This document shows positions 20,720-30,994 of a stretch of 64,000 nucleotides of DNA, piece by piece. The position numbers and the translations under genes are program-made. The stretch lies in the NCBI GenBank assembly GCA_963800135.1, contig CAWCZR010000004.1:620001-684000 (forward strand), read 5' to 3'. Under the pieces are notes generated by a model that did not search any database, was not told where the DNA came from, and saw only the letters and a program-made list of their open reading frames with translations. Origin of the DNA: DASPSM01 sp963800135 (GTDB lineage Bacteria > Planctomycetota > Planctomycetia > Planctomycetales > Planctomycetaceae). Position 1 is the first letter of the stretch, and every line of letters starts with the position of its first letter.

Positions 20720-20889
20720 GCGGCGTGGTTTGGCGGTTTAGCTGAGGCGGTTTTTGGTCTTTACGAGAATCGGGCGGATGTCGAGAATGCGGCTCCTCTC
20801 CTGCCCTCTCTGCCTTCACTCCCATCATAGCCAACCCCCCACGGGCTCGCCTGCCGTGCTACCGGGCGACGCCGACAAAAGAGGCCACC

Positions 20890-21174
20890 ATGCGCAGTTG
20901 CGTTTTGGCGCTGTTGCTCTATGTCTGCCTCGGTTTGACCTTCGGCTGTATGACGCCCAAGAACGATCCGGACGATCTTCCGCCGGCCGCGGCGCACGGC
21001 GCGGGTAATTCGATGCCCGGCTCCGTGAGTAAGGAAGACGAAGAGTGGACGAAGATGGGCCGCGAAATGCACGGCGCTGACCCGCCGCCGGCACAAACCT
21101 TCGATCCGCTCCGCGACTTAATGGAGTCACCCAGAGCCCAATCGATCGAGCGCAGCCTGGGCGTGGACAACTAA
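20890..21174 (+). CDS. Small lipoprotein
   Basis: This 94-residue protein has ATG 20890 and a classical lipoprotein signal (LALLLYVCLGLTFGC) with the lipobox cysteine at about residue 20. The mature part is polar and acidic (KEDEEWTKMGREMHG), with a conserved-looking end (DPLRDLMESPRAQSIERSLG). I recognise no domain. It stands alone between two minus-strand genes, so it needs its own promoter in 20720-20889. Confidence 0.7.
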   Translation: MRSCVLALLLYVCLGLTFGCMTPKNDPDDLPPAAAHGAGNSMPGSVSKEDEEWTKMGREMHGADPPPAQTFDPLRDLMESPRAQSIERSLGVDN

Positions 21175-21216
21175 CGTCGCTGCACGGACACGACCAGGGT
21201 CGCCCGGCTGTCGTGA

Positions 21217-21651
21217 TTACGGCGTACGCTTGGAAGGCGGGCGTTTGAGGCGGGCCGCGCCGGATGCGCCGCCGCGATCTTCCGCGCTGCCGATGATTCG
21301 CTCGACGGCTTCGAGCAGCACGTCCATGGCGAATGGCTTGCGAAGGTACTCGTCGACGCCGAGCATTTCGGCGTAGGCCTTGTGCCGGCCTCCTTCATTG
21401 GCGGTGATCATGATCACGCGGGGAGGAGACGGCAGGCCGCGGAGGTATTCGAGAATCGGAAAGCCGCCCATTTTCGGCATCATCATGTCGGTGATGATGA
21501 GAGCCGGCGGATCGCTGTCGATGATTCGCCGCCCTTCGACGCCGTTTTGCGCGGCCGCCACGCGGTAACCGGCCGCCTGCAGCACGCCTTGAATGGTGCT
21601 GGAGATTTCCCGGTCGTCTTCGATCAACAGGATGGACTTGTCGGCGGGCAT
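21217..21651 (-). CDS. Stand-alone response regulator receiver protein
   Basis: The start is ATG 21651 (MPADKSILLIEDD), with GGGGAA just upstream; an in-frame GTG four codons earlier is less likely. The 144-residue protein is a single CheY-like receiver: acidic cluster E11-D12-D13, phosphoacceptor D55 in ITDMMMPKMGG, T83 and K105 in RKPF. A short basic tail (AARLKRPPSKRTP) follows, with no output domain. It is the last gene of a trpF-DUF1015-receiver run on the minus strand, 64 bases after the DUF1015 stop. The partner kinase is not in the window. Confidence 0.88.
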   Translation of the reverse strand: MPADKSILLIEDDREISSTIQGVLQAAGYRVAAAQNGVEGRRIIDSDPPALIITDMMMPKMGGFPILEYLRGLPSPPRVIMITANEGGRHKAYAEMLGVDEYLRKPFAMDVLLEAVERIIGSAEDRGGASGAARLKRPPSKRTP

Positions 21652-21715
21652 GATATTCCCCACGCGTGGGAGGCGGGCTGATCTGGAATCATCGTATGTT
21701 TGGCCGCGGGCGTTC

Positions 21716-23029
21716 TCAAGTCCGCTCGAGCGAGTTGAACACCAGGCCCGACAGCAGCTTCGGATAAAAGTACGTGCTCTTGGGCGGCATCTTCTCGAAC
21801 TTCGACGCGATCGCTTCGACGTGATCGATCCGGGCCGGCGGCACGAGACACGCCAGGTCGCAGCTCTTGGCGGCGATCGCCGCCGTCGCTTCGTCGAGCA
21901 GGTGCACGTATTTGAACTGCGGCGTCGCTTCTGGATATTCGGCCTTGAACAAATGATCGATCACGAGCTTGTGCAACAGGCTCACACCCAATTCGCGCCA
22001 CGCCTGGCTCTGGTCGGCCGCGACTCTTGCCATCGGCGACGCGTCGAGCACGCGGGCGAACGACCAGATGCCGTCCGCCGCGGTGCCGAAGCCGAACACA
22101 TCTTGCTGATCCTCCAGCTCCACGCGCTCCCACACGCGGCGGGCTGCTTCGGGGCCTTTGCCGATCGCCTCGACTTCCAGATTGGACGCCAGGGCGCGGG
22201 CCACATCGTCGGCCGACAAATTCGGAAAGCCCGAGACGAGCCGGTGCGTCGGCAGGATGGCCAGGCCCGGATCGCTCATGCCGACCAGCATCATGAGCAC
22301 GAAGTTGGACGGATCGGATTCGCCTCGGTGCTGTCCCTGCTCGATCAGCCAGTTGCGATAGGTGTTGGCAGTTTCGTAGCGATGATGGCCGTCGGCGATG
22401 AACACGGGAGCCGACCGCATCAGAGAGCGAACCTCGTTGATCGCCGACACGTGCGTCAACGGCCACAGGCGATGAATCACGCCCAAGTGATCGACGGCCA
22501 CGAGGGGCGTCATCCCTTGGATGGCCGCGTCCAAGTTTTCGTTCACGTCGCCGTCGGGATCGGGATAAAGGCCGAAGACCGGCGAGAGGTTCATCTTGCA
22601 CGCTTTGGTGAGCGCCAGGCGATCGGCCTTGGGACCCGACAGGGTCTGCTCATGCGGATAGATGCGGCCCTTGCCAAATTCTTCCAGGCGGACGCGGCCC
22701 AAAAATCCCTTGCGGACGTAGCGGCGACCTTCCCAGTCGAACTCCTGATGGTAAACGTAGAGTGCGTCCTCATGCTCCTGGATGAGGATCCCTTCGGACT
22801 GCCAGTGGCGGAGGAATTTGGCTGCACGCTGGTAACGGACCAGAGGATCGGTGTCGCCCGGCTCGTCGCGGTTCAGGATCAGGCGGATCACGTTGCAGGG
22901 ATGCCGCTCGTAAAGATCTCGCTGCTGATCGGGACTGATCACGTCGTAAGGCGGGGCCGTCACATCGGACAGATCGCCGACCTGGCCCAGATCGTAGCGC
23001 CAACCCTGAAACGGATGCACGTCAGCCAT
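21716..23029 (-). CDS. DUF1015 family protein
   Basis: This 437-residue cytosolic protein has its start at ATG 23029, with GAGGAG 5-6 bases upstream. DUF1015 hallmarks are VHPFQGWRYD at the N-terminus, VTAPPYDVISPDQ, ERHPCNVIRLIL, IYPHEQTLSGPKADRL and FIADGHHRYETA. The ADGHHRYE motif suggests a catalytic or metal site, but no biochemical function is established that I can name. It lies 33 bases downstream of trpF and probably shares its transcript. The pairing with an amino-acid biosynthesis gene is common but unexplained. Confidence 0.88.
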   Translation of the reverse strand: MADVHPFQGWRYDLGQVGDLSDVTAPPYDVISPDQQRDLYERHPCNVIRLILNRDEPGDTDPLVRYQRAAKFLRHWQSEGILIQEHEDALYVYHQEFDWEGRRYVRKGFLGRVRLEEFGKGRIYPHEQTLSGPKADRLALTKACKMNLSPVFGLYPDPDGDVNENLDAAIQGMTPLVAVDHLGVIHRLWPLTHVSAINEVRSLMRSAPVFIADGHHRYETANTYRNWLIEQGQHRGESDPSNFVLMMLVGMSDPGLAILPTHRLVSGFPNLSADDVARALASNLEVEAIGKGPEAARRVWERVELEDQQDVFGFGTAADGIWSFARVLDASPMARVAADQSQAWRELGVSLLHKLVIDHLFKAEYPEATPQFKYVHLLDEATAAIAAKSCDLACLVPPARIDHVEAIASKFEKMPPKSTYFYPKLLSGLVFNSLERT

Positions 23030-23062
23030 CGATGCTCCTCATCTGATTTCGCGGCCGAGCGC

Positions 23063-23761
23063 TCAAGCCACGGGGCTCGGCCGGCCGCGCTCTAGTTCAG
23101 CGAAGGCCCGCCGCGCCTCGAGAATGAACCGCGCGACCTTGTCGACGTCCTTGATTCCAGGCGACGATTCGACTCCGCTGGCCACGTCGACGCCCCAGGG
23201 CCGCACCGTGGCAATGCCTTCGGCCACGTTCTCTGGCCGCAACCCACCGGCCAGAATCAACGGCGGCCATTCCTGGTGGCGATACTCATCGCGCAGCACG
23301 TGCCACGGCGGCGATTGGCCCGTGCCGCCGTACATTCCATTCACGAGCGCGTCGGCCAGGCAGGCGTCGGCAATCCATTCGCTCCGCTTATGGTCCTTAA
23401 GATACGTCTTGAGGTGCGTGAGGCCGGCCATGCCTACCTGAAAGCCGCAGATCCGCCGCGTCACGGGTCCGGCGTCGAGTGCGATCTCGGCCAGGGCATG
23501 CTCCTCGTCGGCCGAGTGGATCTGCACACCGCTCAAGCCGCATTCGGTGACGGTGCGGCGGAGTTCTTCAGCCGACGGTTCGACGAAGACGCCGATCCGC
23601 TCGATCTGCGGGCCGACCGCATTGGCGATCTGACGGGCCGCCGCCACGGAGACAAACCGCGGGCTTTTCGCATAAAAATTCAGCCCGATGGCGTCGGGAC
23701 GCAGCGCGGCGATGGCCCGCGCCTGGTTCGGCTCGGTCAGTCCGCAGATTTTGATCCACAT
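23063..23761 (-). CDS. trpF: Phosphoribosylanthranilate isomerase
   Basis: TrpF catalyses the Amadori rearrangement of phosphoribosylanthranilate in tryptophan synthesis. The start is ATG 23761 (MWIKICGLTEPNQA), with the catalytic Cys in KICGLT; a GTG five codons upstream is less likely. A TIM barrel follows with GLNFYAKSPRFVS, GVFVEPSAEEL, the catalytic Asp region IADACLADALVNG, and phosphate-binding ends LAGGLRPENV and VDVASGVESSPGIKD. The length of 232 residues is normal. The C-terminal extension ERGRPSPVA is unremarkable. It is divergent from the oxidoreductase gene at 23884 across about 120 bases that must hold both promoters. Confidence 0.95.
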   Translation of the reverse strand: MWIKICGLTEPNQARAIAALRPDAIGLNFYAKSPRFVSVAAARQIANAVGPQIERIGVFVEPSAEELRRTVTECGLSGVQIHSADEEHALAEIALDAGPVTRRICGFQVGMAGLTHLKTYLKDHKRSEWIADACLADALVNGMYGGTGQSPPWHVLRDEYRHQEWPPLILAGGLRPENVAEGIATVRPWGVDVASGVESSPGIKDVDKVARFILEARRAFAELERGRPSPVA

Positions 23762-23883
23762 GGCTGGAACGTACAAAACTTGGCGCTCACTGGCCAGTCC
23801 GTTCGTTGGCCCTGCTCGTTGGCTGGGGGCACACGCCGCATGTTATGATGCGGTTCACCCACTCCCCACTTGGAGCCCGTCGA

Positions 23884-25191
<1,308 letters not shown>

Positions 25192-25226
25192 CCTCGCGTC
25201 TGGGAAGCGCCGCTCGCCCTGCCGCC

Positions 25227-26678
25227 CTAGAGGTGGCCGGCGGGTCTCACGTTCTTGCCCTTGCGGCCGGTCAGGCTGTCGCCGAGATCTTCTCGCGCGG
25301 CCTCGCCCAACTTTTCCAGTCGGGCGACGACATCCGGATGCTCGGCGGCCACATCGTGCTGCTCGCCGATGTCCGTTTCAAGATTGAAGAGCACCAGGGG
25401 CGTTGTGCGGTCGACGTAGGGAGCGGGTTTGCCGCCGTGGCCCCCCGCGGCTTTCAAGCTGCGATAGGTGTGTGGAAAGTGCAGCTTCCAGGGTCCGCTG
25501 CGAACCGCCTGCAGTTCCTGGTTCCAGTAATAGTAGTAGGCCTCGTGCGGGCACTTGGCTCCCGGCTCGCCGAACAAGAGCGGCCGGATGTCTTTGCCGT
25601 CGATGACGTGATCGGACGGAACTTCCGCTCCGGCCAGGGCGGCGAACGTCGGCAAGATGTCGATGGTCGCCGTCAGCTCGGTGCACGTGGTGCCGGCCGG
25701 GATCTTCCCGGTCCAACGCATCACGCAGGGCTCGCGCACGCCCCCCTCCCAGGCGGTGCCTTTGCCCTCGCGGAGCGGACCGGCCGAGCCGGCATGGTCA
25801 CCATAGGAGAGCCAAGGGCCGTTATCCGACGCGAAAATGACGAGCGTTCGCTCGTTCAAATGATGCCGGTCGAGGGCTGCCAGAATCTGCCCGACCGACC
25901 AGTCGATCTCCTCGATCACGTCTCCGTAAATCCCGCGTTCCGATTTGCCGCGGAATTTATCGCTCACGCCCAGCGGCACGTGGGGCATCGTATGGGGAAC
26001 GTAGAGAAAGAACGGCTCGTCGTGATGCGTGTCGATGAAGTGGACGGCCCGCTCGGTGTAGCGCGTCGTCAATTGCGACATGTCGGGATTCGTCTCGACG
26101 ACGCGGTCGCCCTCAATCAGGGGCAGCGGCGGGTTGCCGGACACGCCCCGCTCTTTCTGGCCCGGCCGCGGGCCCATGTCGTTGGAATACGGCAGGCCGA
26201 AATACTCGTCGAAACCGTGGTGCGTGGGCAGAAACTTCTCATGGTGGCCGAGGTGCCACTTGCCGAAGATGGCCGAATGATAGCCGAGCGGCTTGAGCAC
26301 CTGGGCGATAGTTCGCTCGTTGTCGCTGATGCCGTGGTTCGCACGTGGGCCGAGCGCCCCAAGAATGCCGACCCGGTTCGGATAGCAGCCGGTCAAGAGG
26401 GCTGTCCGCGACGCCGAGCAAACGCCCTGTGCGACGCAAAAGCTGGTGAAGCGGCGGCCGTCGTGCGCCATGCCGTCGAGATTCGGCGTCTTGATCCCCT
26501 TCGCCCCGAAGCAGCCCAGGTCCGCGTAGCCCGCGTCGTCGGCGTAGACGATGACGAAGTTGGGCCGCGGGCCGGCGGCCTTCTCCTGGCCGCGGCACGA
26601 GTGCGCGTCGATTAGACCGCAGAGTACCAGGGCAACCACAGCGGCAGCCCACCGACACACAGAGTTCGACGAGTTCAA
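25227..26678 (-). CDS. Arylsulfatase A-type sulfatase
   Basis: This exported alkaline-phosphatase-superfamily hydrolase carries a formylglycine motif: C87 in CSASRTALLTG. Metal-site residues are visible in YADDAGYADLG and ASDNGPWLSYGDHAG, with GKWHLG in between. I prefer the TTG start at 26678: AAGGAG lies 7 bases upstream and the product then begins with a proper signal peptide (WAAAVVALVLCGLIDA). Starts further upstream at 26720 or 26738 would add a charged lead that contains the ribosome-binding site itself. Length is 483 residues. The substrate is a sulfate ester, probably of an algal or animal polysaccharide, as is usual for sulfatases in this phylum. Confidence 0.9.
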   Translation of the reverse strand: MNSSNSVCRWAAAVVALVLCGLIDAHSCRGQEKAAGPRPNFVIVYADDAGYADLGCFGAKGIKTPNLDGMAHDGRRFTSFCVAQGVCSASRTALLTGCYPNRVGILGALGPRANHGISDNERTIAQVLKPLGYHSAIFGKWHLGHHEKFLPTHHGFDEYFGLPYSNDMGPRPGQKERGVSGNPPLPLIEGDRVVETNPDMSQLTTRYTERAVHFIDTHHDEPFFLYVPHTMPHVPLGVSDKFRGKSERGIYGDVIEEIDWSVGQILAALDRHHLNERTLVIFASDNGPWLSYGDHAGSAGPLREGKGTAWEGGVREPCVMRWTGKIPAGTTCTELTATIDILPTFAALAGAEVPSDHVIDGKDIRPLLFGEPGAKCPHEAYYYYWNQELQAVRSGPWKLHFPHTYRSLKAAGGHGGKPAPYVDRTTPLVLFNLETDIGEQHDVAAEHPDVVARLEKLGEAAREDLGDSLTGRKGKNVRPAGHL

Positions 26679-26880
26679 GGTGCGCTCCTTGGAGAGTTTG
26701 TCCTGTTCGCGTGACGTCATCTTACGGCGCGGGCCCACAGAAATGCAGCGAAACTGGGGTTTGGCGGCGCCGGCCTTGGATTTAAGATTCCAGGCGCTGA
26801 GACCGGGCTCGGGAATGTGTTTGATCGGGGAGAGAGTTCGTGAGCTCCAGCGACAAGAGACAAAAGAGACATAGAAAAAC

Positions 26881-26900
26881 CGGCGGGCTTACACCCGCCG
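26881..26900 (-). terminator. Hairpin with U-run, reading on the minus strand
   Basis: A perfect 7-bp stem, CGGCGGG (26881-26887) with CCCGCCG (26894-26900), closes a 6-base loop. On the minus strand it is followed by one G and five T (26875-26879), a plausible intrinsic terminator. No minus-strand gene lies just upstream, so it may be an intergenic repeat or a barrier protecting the sulfatase promoter from read-through. Confidence 0.45.
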
Positions 26901-26966
26901 CTCGCCAGGCGGACAACTGTGCAGCCGACTGATCAGTGTGCGTCGACGCGAACACTGCGCCGCGCC

Positions 26967-27776
26967 ATGTCTGACCGTTATCGCGTGGTGGCGGTCGACG
27001 ACTTCACCGCGGCCGAAGTAGCGTGCCTGGCGGCTGCACCTGAGCAGATCGTCAATGGTCCGCGGGCGTTCCTGGTCAAGCGGGGGCGTTCGGCGCTCGT
27101 GGTGCGGACGGACCTGTGGATCGGCGGCAGCCCGACGACCGTGGCTTACAAGCGGTGCGGCAGCCGCACGCGGTTGCGACAATTCGTCCGCGGCGTGCGG
27201 ACGTCGGCGGCACTGCGCAACTTTCGGCTCGGGCACCGGCTTTTGGAACTCGGGATTGCCACGCCGCGACCGGTGGTTGCCGTCTCGCCGCGGTGGCATC
27301 AGATCCTGTGTCCTTCTTATCTGGCGACGGAGTGGATCGACGGGGCCGTGCCGCTTGATGCCTTCGCGCGGCGGGCCGCGGCATGGCCGGCGGCTCGACA
27401 GCGCGCCGCGCTGTGCGACGCTGCCGCGCGCTTGGGTCGATTGATCGGCACGCTGCATGCGCAGGGCATTGCGCACCGCGATCTTAAGTCAGCGAACTTG
27501 ATTGTTCGCGAGCGGGACGGCGGATTCGAAGCGTTTCTCGTCGATCTGGACGGCGCGTCGCGCTTGGGCCTGCGTGCCGACGCCGTGCGGCTGAAGAATC
27601 TCGCGCGACTGCATGCCGCGACCAACCGAATGGTGGGCGTTACACCGAGCTTGCGGTGCCGCTTTTTGCGGGCATATCTCGCGGCCTTCAGCAATTCCTC
27701 AGGCTGGAAAGCCGTCTGGAGGCAACTGGGGAAAGCCCCTAGAATCCCGCCCCGGTCGTTACGTCGGGCCGGTTGA
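26967..27776 (+). CDS. WaaP/Kdo-type lipopolysaccharide kinase family protein
   Basis: ATG 26967 (MSDRYRVVAVDD) gives 269 residues. The protein-kinase-like core has the catalytic loop HRDLKSANLIV at about residue 171 and the metal motif FLVDLDG (DLD in place of DFG) at about 192, as in the Kdo/WaaP kinase family that phosphorylates core lipopolysaccharide sugars. The lysine segment TVAYKRCGS is at about residue 60. It leads a run with a methyltransferase (26 bases on), a glycosyltransferase and an FtsW-type protein, which supports an envelope-sugar role. Its actual acceptor is unknown. Confidence 0.82.
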   Translation: MSDRYRVVAVDDFTAAEVACLAAAPEQIVNGPRAFLVKRGRSALVVRTDLWIGGSPTTVAYKRCGSRTRLRQFVRGVRTSAALRNFRLGHRLLELGIATPRPVVAVSPRWHQILCPSYLATEWIDGAVPLDAFARRAAAWPAARQRAALCDAAARLGRLIGTLHAQGIAHRDLKSANLIVRERDGGFEAFLVDLDGASRLGLRADAVRLKNLARLHAATNRMVGVTPSLRCRFLRAYLAAFSNSSGWKAVWRQLGKAPRIPPRSLRRAG

Positions 27777-27802
27777 TTTCACCGATATGAGCGGACGCCG
27801 TT

Positions 27803-28498
27803 ATGCACGCCGATTGGGCCATGGAGCGGGTCGCCGACACCGCCACATCGCACGGCTGGCGGCAGCGACGCGCGACCCGCAGCGTGTGTCGTGCCCTGTC
27901 TCGCGTGCCGGCCGGTGCCCCCGTCCTCGACCTCCCCTGTGGTGGCGGACGCTGGCTCGAGCCCTTGGCTCGCCGCGGCTTTCAGGTGACGTGTGCCGAT
28001 CCGTCCGAGAGCGCGCTCGACGGGGCGTCGCGTCGCTGGCACGAAATCGCGCAGTCCGGTCGCGTCAATTCGCCGGAGCCGACGTTCGTCCGCGTCGATC
28101 CTCTCCAGACGGGTTTTCCGTCGCGCCATTTTGCGGCCGTCGTCTGCACCGACTTTTTCGATCGGCAGGGGACGAGTGAGCTGCGGATCGAAGCGCTGCG
28201 GGAGTTGCGACGAATCAGTCGCGGTCCGGTCGTGGTTTCCTTTTACAATGCCTTCGCGCTCGGCTCGCTCCCGCTGGGAATGAGGCGACAGCGGGCGGCC
28301 ACGGGAGCGCGCTCGCACGTTCCCGTGCCGGTTTGGGCCTTCCTGAACGATCTGCGGCGGGCCGGGCTGAACCCGATTGCCCGACACGCCGTGTTGTGGG
28401 GGATTTCGCCGCTATGGCACATCGTCAGCGTGCCGGCGAGCGGCCGCGTGGACGGCTGGCTCGGCACGCCGCGGACGGAACGCGCCAAGGCCGCCTGA
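27803..28498 (+). CDS. SAM-dependent methyltransferase
   Basis: This 231-residue class I methyltransferase has motif I VLDLPCGGGRWLEPLARRG at about residue 40, followed by CADPSESALDGAS and FAAVVCTDFFD. A short GMRRQRAATGARSHVP insert precedes the last strands. The fold fits type-11 methyltransferases of polysaccharide or lipid pathways. The substrate cannot be read from the sequence. The start ATG 27803 lies 26 bases after the kinase stop; a second Met (residue 7) is possible. Confidence 0.85.
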   Translation: MHADWAMERVADTATSHGWRQRRATRSVCRALSRVPAGAPVLDLPCGGGRWLEPLARRGFQVTCADPSESALDGASRRWHEIAQSGRVNSPEPTFVRVDPLQTGFPSRHFAAVVCTDFFDRQGTSELRIEALRELRRISRGPVVVSFYNAFALGSLPLGMRRQRAATGARSHVPVPVWAFLNDLRRAGLNPIARHAVLWGISPLWHIVSVPASGRVDGWLGTPRTERAKAA

Positions 28499-28563
28499 GG
28501 TGGGCCGGCTTTCGATCGGGGGGCCGCCGCGAGCGTAATTCTTGGAGAGACCAAACGCGGGTC

Positions 28564-29574
28564 ATGGGGATGAAGATCGCTTTTCTCAGCACGCGGCCGT
28601 CGAAACCGAGTTACCGGTTCCGCATTGAGCAGATGGTGCCCTACTTCACGGCCCGACGCCATCGGTGCGATACGTTCTTCTTGCCGCCCAACGCCTGGGG
28701 GCGGCTGTTGCTCTATCGCAAGCTGGCACCGTATGACGCGGTTGCGCTGCAAAAGCGACTCTTGAGCCGCGTCGAGTTGTTCGTGTTGCGGAATCGGGTA
28801 GGCCGCCTGATCTACGACGTTGACGACGCGGTGATGTACACCTCCAGCGGCGACGATCACTCACGGCGTCGAGGTCGCTTCGCGGCCATGATGCGGGCCG
28901 CCGACCTGGTCGTCTGCGGCAACAAGTTTCTGGCCGAAGAGGCCGCCCGTGACACCGACCGCATTCTCGTCGTGCCCACGTGCATCAACACGGACGCTTA
29001 TCGCCCCGGCCTGCGAGTCGAACGGCCGCAGACGCTGACGGTCGGCTGGACGGGCAGCCGCAGCACGAACGCGTATCTCAACGACATCTTTCCCGCCCTG
29101 GCCCAACTGCACGGCGCGGTGCAGGTGAAGATCATTTCGGACACGGCCGAAGGTTTCGATTTTTCGCGACTCGGACGCGTGCCGCACGTCTTCGTGCCCT
29201 GGAATCCGAAAACCGAAATTGCCGAGACGGCGTCGTTCGACGTCGGGTTGATGCCGCTGCCCGACAATCGGTGGACGCAGGGCAAGTGCGGCTTCAAAGC
29301 GCTGCAATATCTGTCGCTGGGAATTCCCGCGGTCTGCAGCCCGGTCGGCGTAAATCGCGACATTATTCACGACGGCGTCGACGGGTTTTTTGCCGAGCGT
29401 CTCACCGATTGGTTTCCGGTGGTCGCGCGGCTGCTGAAGGATTCGTTTCTGCGGGAGACGATCGGCCGCGCCGGTCGACGGCGCGTCGAGGAAGCGTTTT
29501 CCCTCGCGACGCACGGACCCCGCCTGGTACAGGCTGTCGAGAGAGCCGGCGGTCCGCTGCGGAAAACGGCCTGA
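28564..29574 (+). CDS. Glycosyltransferase, GT4-like
   Basis: This is a GT-B type transferase of about 336 residues. The start is ATG 28564 or the second Met at 28570 (MKIAFLSTRP). The N-terminal domain carries LIYDVDDAVMYTSSG; the C-terminal nucleotide-sugar domain has VGWTGSRSTNAYL, the E-rich segment WNPKTEIAETASFDVGLMPL and KALQYLSLGIPAVCSPVGVN. It probably adds a sugar to an envelope glycan. It is third in the envelope run and lies 65 bases after the methyltransferase. Confidence 0.87.
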   Translation: MGMKIAFLSTRPSKPSYRFRIEQMVPYFTARRHRCDTFFLPPNAWGRLLLYRKLAPYDAVALQKRLLSRVELFVLRNRVGRLIYDVDDAVMYTSSGDDHSRRRGRFAAMMRAADLVVCGNKFLAEEAARDTDRILVVPTCINTDAYRPGLRVERPQTLTVGWTGSRSTNAYLNDIFPALAQLHGAVQVKIISDTAEGFDFSRLGRVPHVFVPWNPKTEIAETASFDVGLMPLPDNRWTQGKCGFKALQYLSLGIPAVCSPVGVNRDIIHDGVDGFFAERLTDWFPVVARLLKDSFLRETIGRAGRRRVEEAFSLATHGPRLVQAVERAGGPLRKTA

Positions 29575-29821
29575 CCAGCGGTGTCAGCGTGCCACCGCGG
29601 GATCGGTGGTGCGGGCGCGGCGCTCCGCCGTTTCGCGCGGTCTGGCCCGAACAATCGAAACAGACCGCTCGTTTTACCGGCCCCCGCGCTCGACGAATCG
29701 GCTGGGACTCATCCTTGGCAGCCGGTCGGTCGAAAGCATCTTGCATCGAGCCCGGCCTCGGCCCGCGCGCCTTGGTGCGCGCCGACTTCCGTTTCCTCCG
29801 CTGCCGGCGCGATCGTGCACG

Positions 29822-30985
29822 ATGGATCCCAAACGCGGTCATTTTGTCAGCCTGGGCGGTGCCATCGTCGGATTCGGCATCGTCATGGTGTATAGCGCCA
29901 GCATCACCTCCTGGCCGACCGAGTTCGAGCGAATTTACCTCTCACGGCAGCTGGAAGCGCTGGCCCTCGGTGTCATCTTTGCCACGGTCTGCGGCTTGAT
30001 GCCTGCGCGGTTCTGGCGTGCGGCCGCGCCCTATTTGTTGACCCTGACGGTCGCGCTGCTGGCCGCAGTCCTCGTGCCGAAAATTGGGACCCGAGTGAAC
30101 GGAGCCCGACGGTGGCTGCGTTACGGCGGGCTGCAGTTCCAACCCTCGGAATTGGCCAAGATCGCGCTCGTGCTCTATCTGAGTCGGCAAGCCGAGTTCT
30201 TCCACGCGCGGCACCAGCAGGCTGACGGCAATTTGACGCTTGGCTGGAAACGACTGGCGGCGATCGTGGCTCCCATCGCCGTGACGGCCGGCCTGGTGCT
30301 GGCCGAGCCCGACTTGGGGACGTGCGTCTTTTTGGTGCTGATCGGCGGGATGACCCTGTTCGTGGCCGGCTTGCCGACGCGCTATTTCCTGGCGGCAAGC
30401 GCCGCGGCGATCCCGGCGGCCGGACTGATGGCCTTGCTCCGCCCGTACCAGGTGCGGCGTCTGACCGATTTTCTCGCCGTCTGGTCGGACTGGTCGCAGG
30501 TCCCCTACCAGCTGGACCAATCGCTCGTCTCGATGGGCAGCGGAGGGGTGCTCGGCGTCGGACTAGGCAAAGGATGGCAGAAACTGAGCTTTCTCCCCGA
30601 GGCGAATACCGACTTCGTCTTTGCCGTCGTCGGCGAAGAGCTGGGGCTGGTGGGCACGCTTGGCCTCGCCCTCTTGTTTGCCGCCCTCTTTTGGACCGGC
30701 TTACGCGCCCTTCGCAACGTGCGTAACGATCGCTTCGCCTCGACGGCGGGCTTCGTCCTGCTGACCCAACTGGTGCTGCAAGCGCTGGCGAATGCCGCCG
30801 TCGTGACGGCCCTGATTCCGCCCAAGGGCATTCCGCTGCCGCTGGTCAGTTACGGTGGCAGCGCGCTCGTGATGAGCCTCGGCTGTCTGGGCATCATTTG
30901 CAGCCTGTCGCGCTCCGACAGCGGCGCAAAGCAGATCGCTCCTGCCGCGCCGGCCGGTCCGCCTGCGCAACTCGAAGCGGCGTAG
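29822..30985 (+). CDS. ftsW: SEDS family peptidoglycan glycosyltransferase (FtsW/RodA)
   Basis: This 387-residue polytopic membrane protein with about ten hydrophobic segments belongs to the SEDS family, which polymerises lipid II. Key signatures are VMVYSAS near the start, GARRWL with FQPSELAK, LAEPDLGT, the extracellular PEANTDFVFAVVGEELG and GIPLPLVSYGGSAL. The pattern is closer to FtsW than RodA, but assignment to division or elongation is uncertain. ATG 29822 starts just before the first segment; the open frame upstream to 29606 looks non-coding (Arg/Pro-rich). No ftsI, mur or ftsZ genes are near; the neighbours are envelope-sugar genes. Confidence 0.88.
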   Translation: MDPKRGHFVSLGGAIVGFGIVMVYSASITSWPTEFERIYLSRQLEALALGVIFATVCGLMPARFWRAAAPYLLTLTVALLAAVLVPKIGTRVNGARRWLRYGGLQFQPSELAKIALVLYLSRQAEFFHARHQQADGNLTLGWKRLAAIVAPIAVTAGLVLAEPDLGTCVFLVLIGGMTLFVAGLPTRYFLAASAAAIPAAGLMALLRPYQVRRLTDFLAVWSDWSQVPYQLDQSLVSMGSGGVLGVGLGKGWQKLSFLPEANTDFVFAVVGEELGLVGTLGLALLFAALFWTGLRALRNVRNDRFASTAGFVLLTQLVLQALANAAVVTALIPPKGIPLPLVSYGGSALVMSLGCLGIICSLSRSDSGAKQIAPAAPAGPPAQLEAA

Positions 30986-30994
30986 ATCCGAGGC

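Noticed and set aside
21593..23095. A plus-strand 500-codon frame over the DUF1015 gene.
   Set aside because: It is the shadow of DUF1015; the protein has no recognisable domain.
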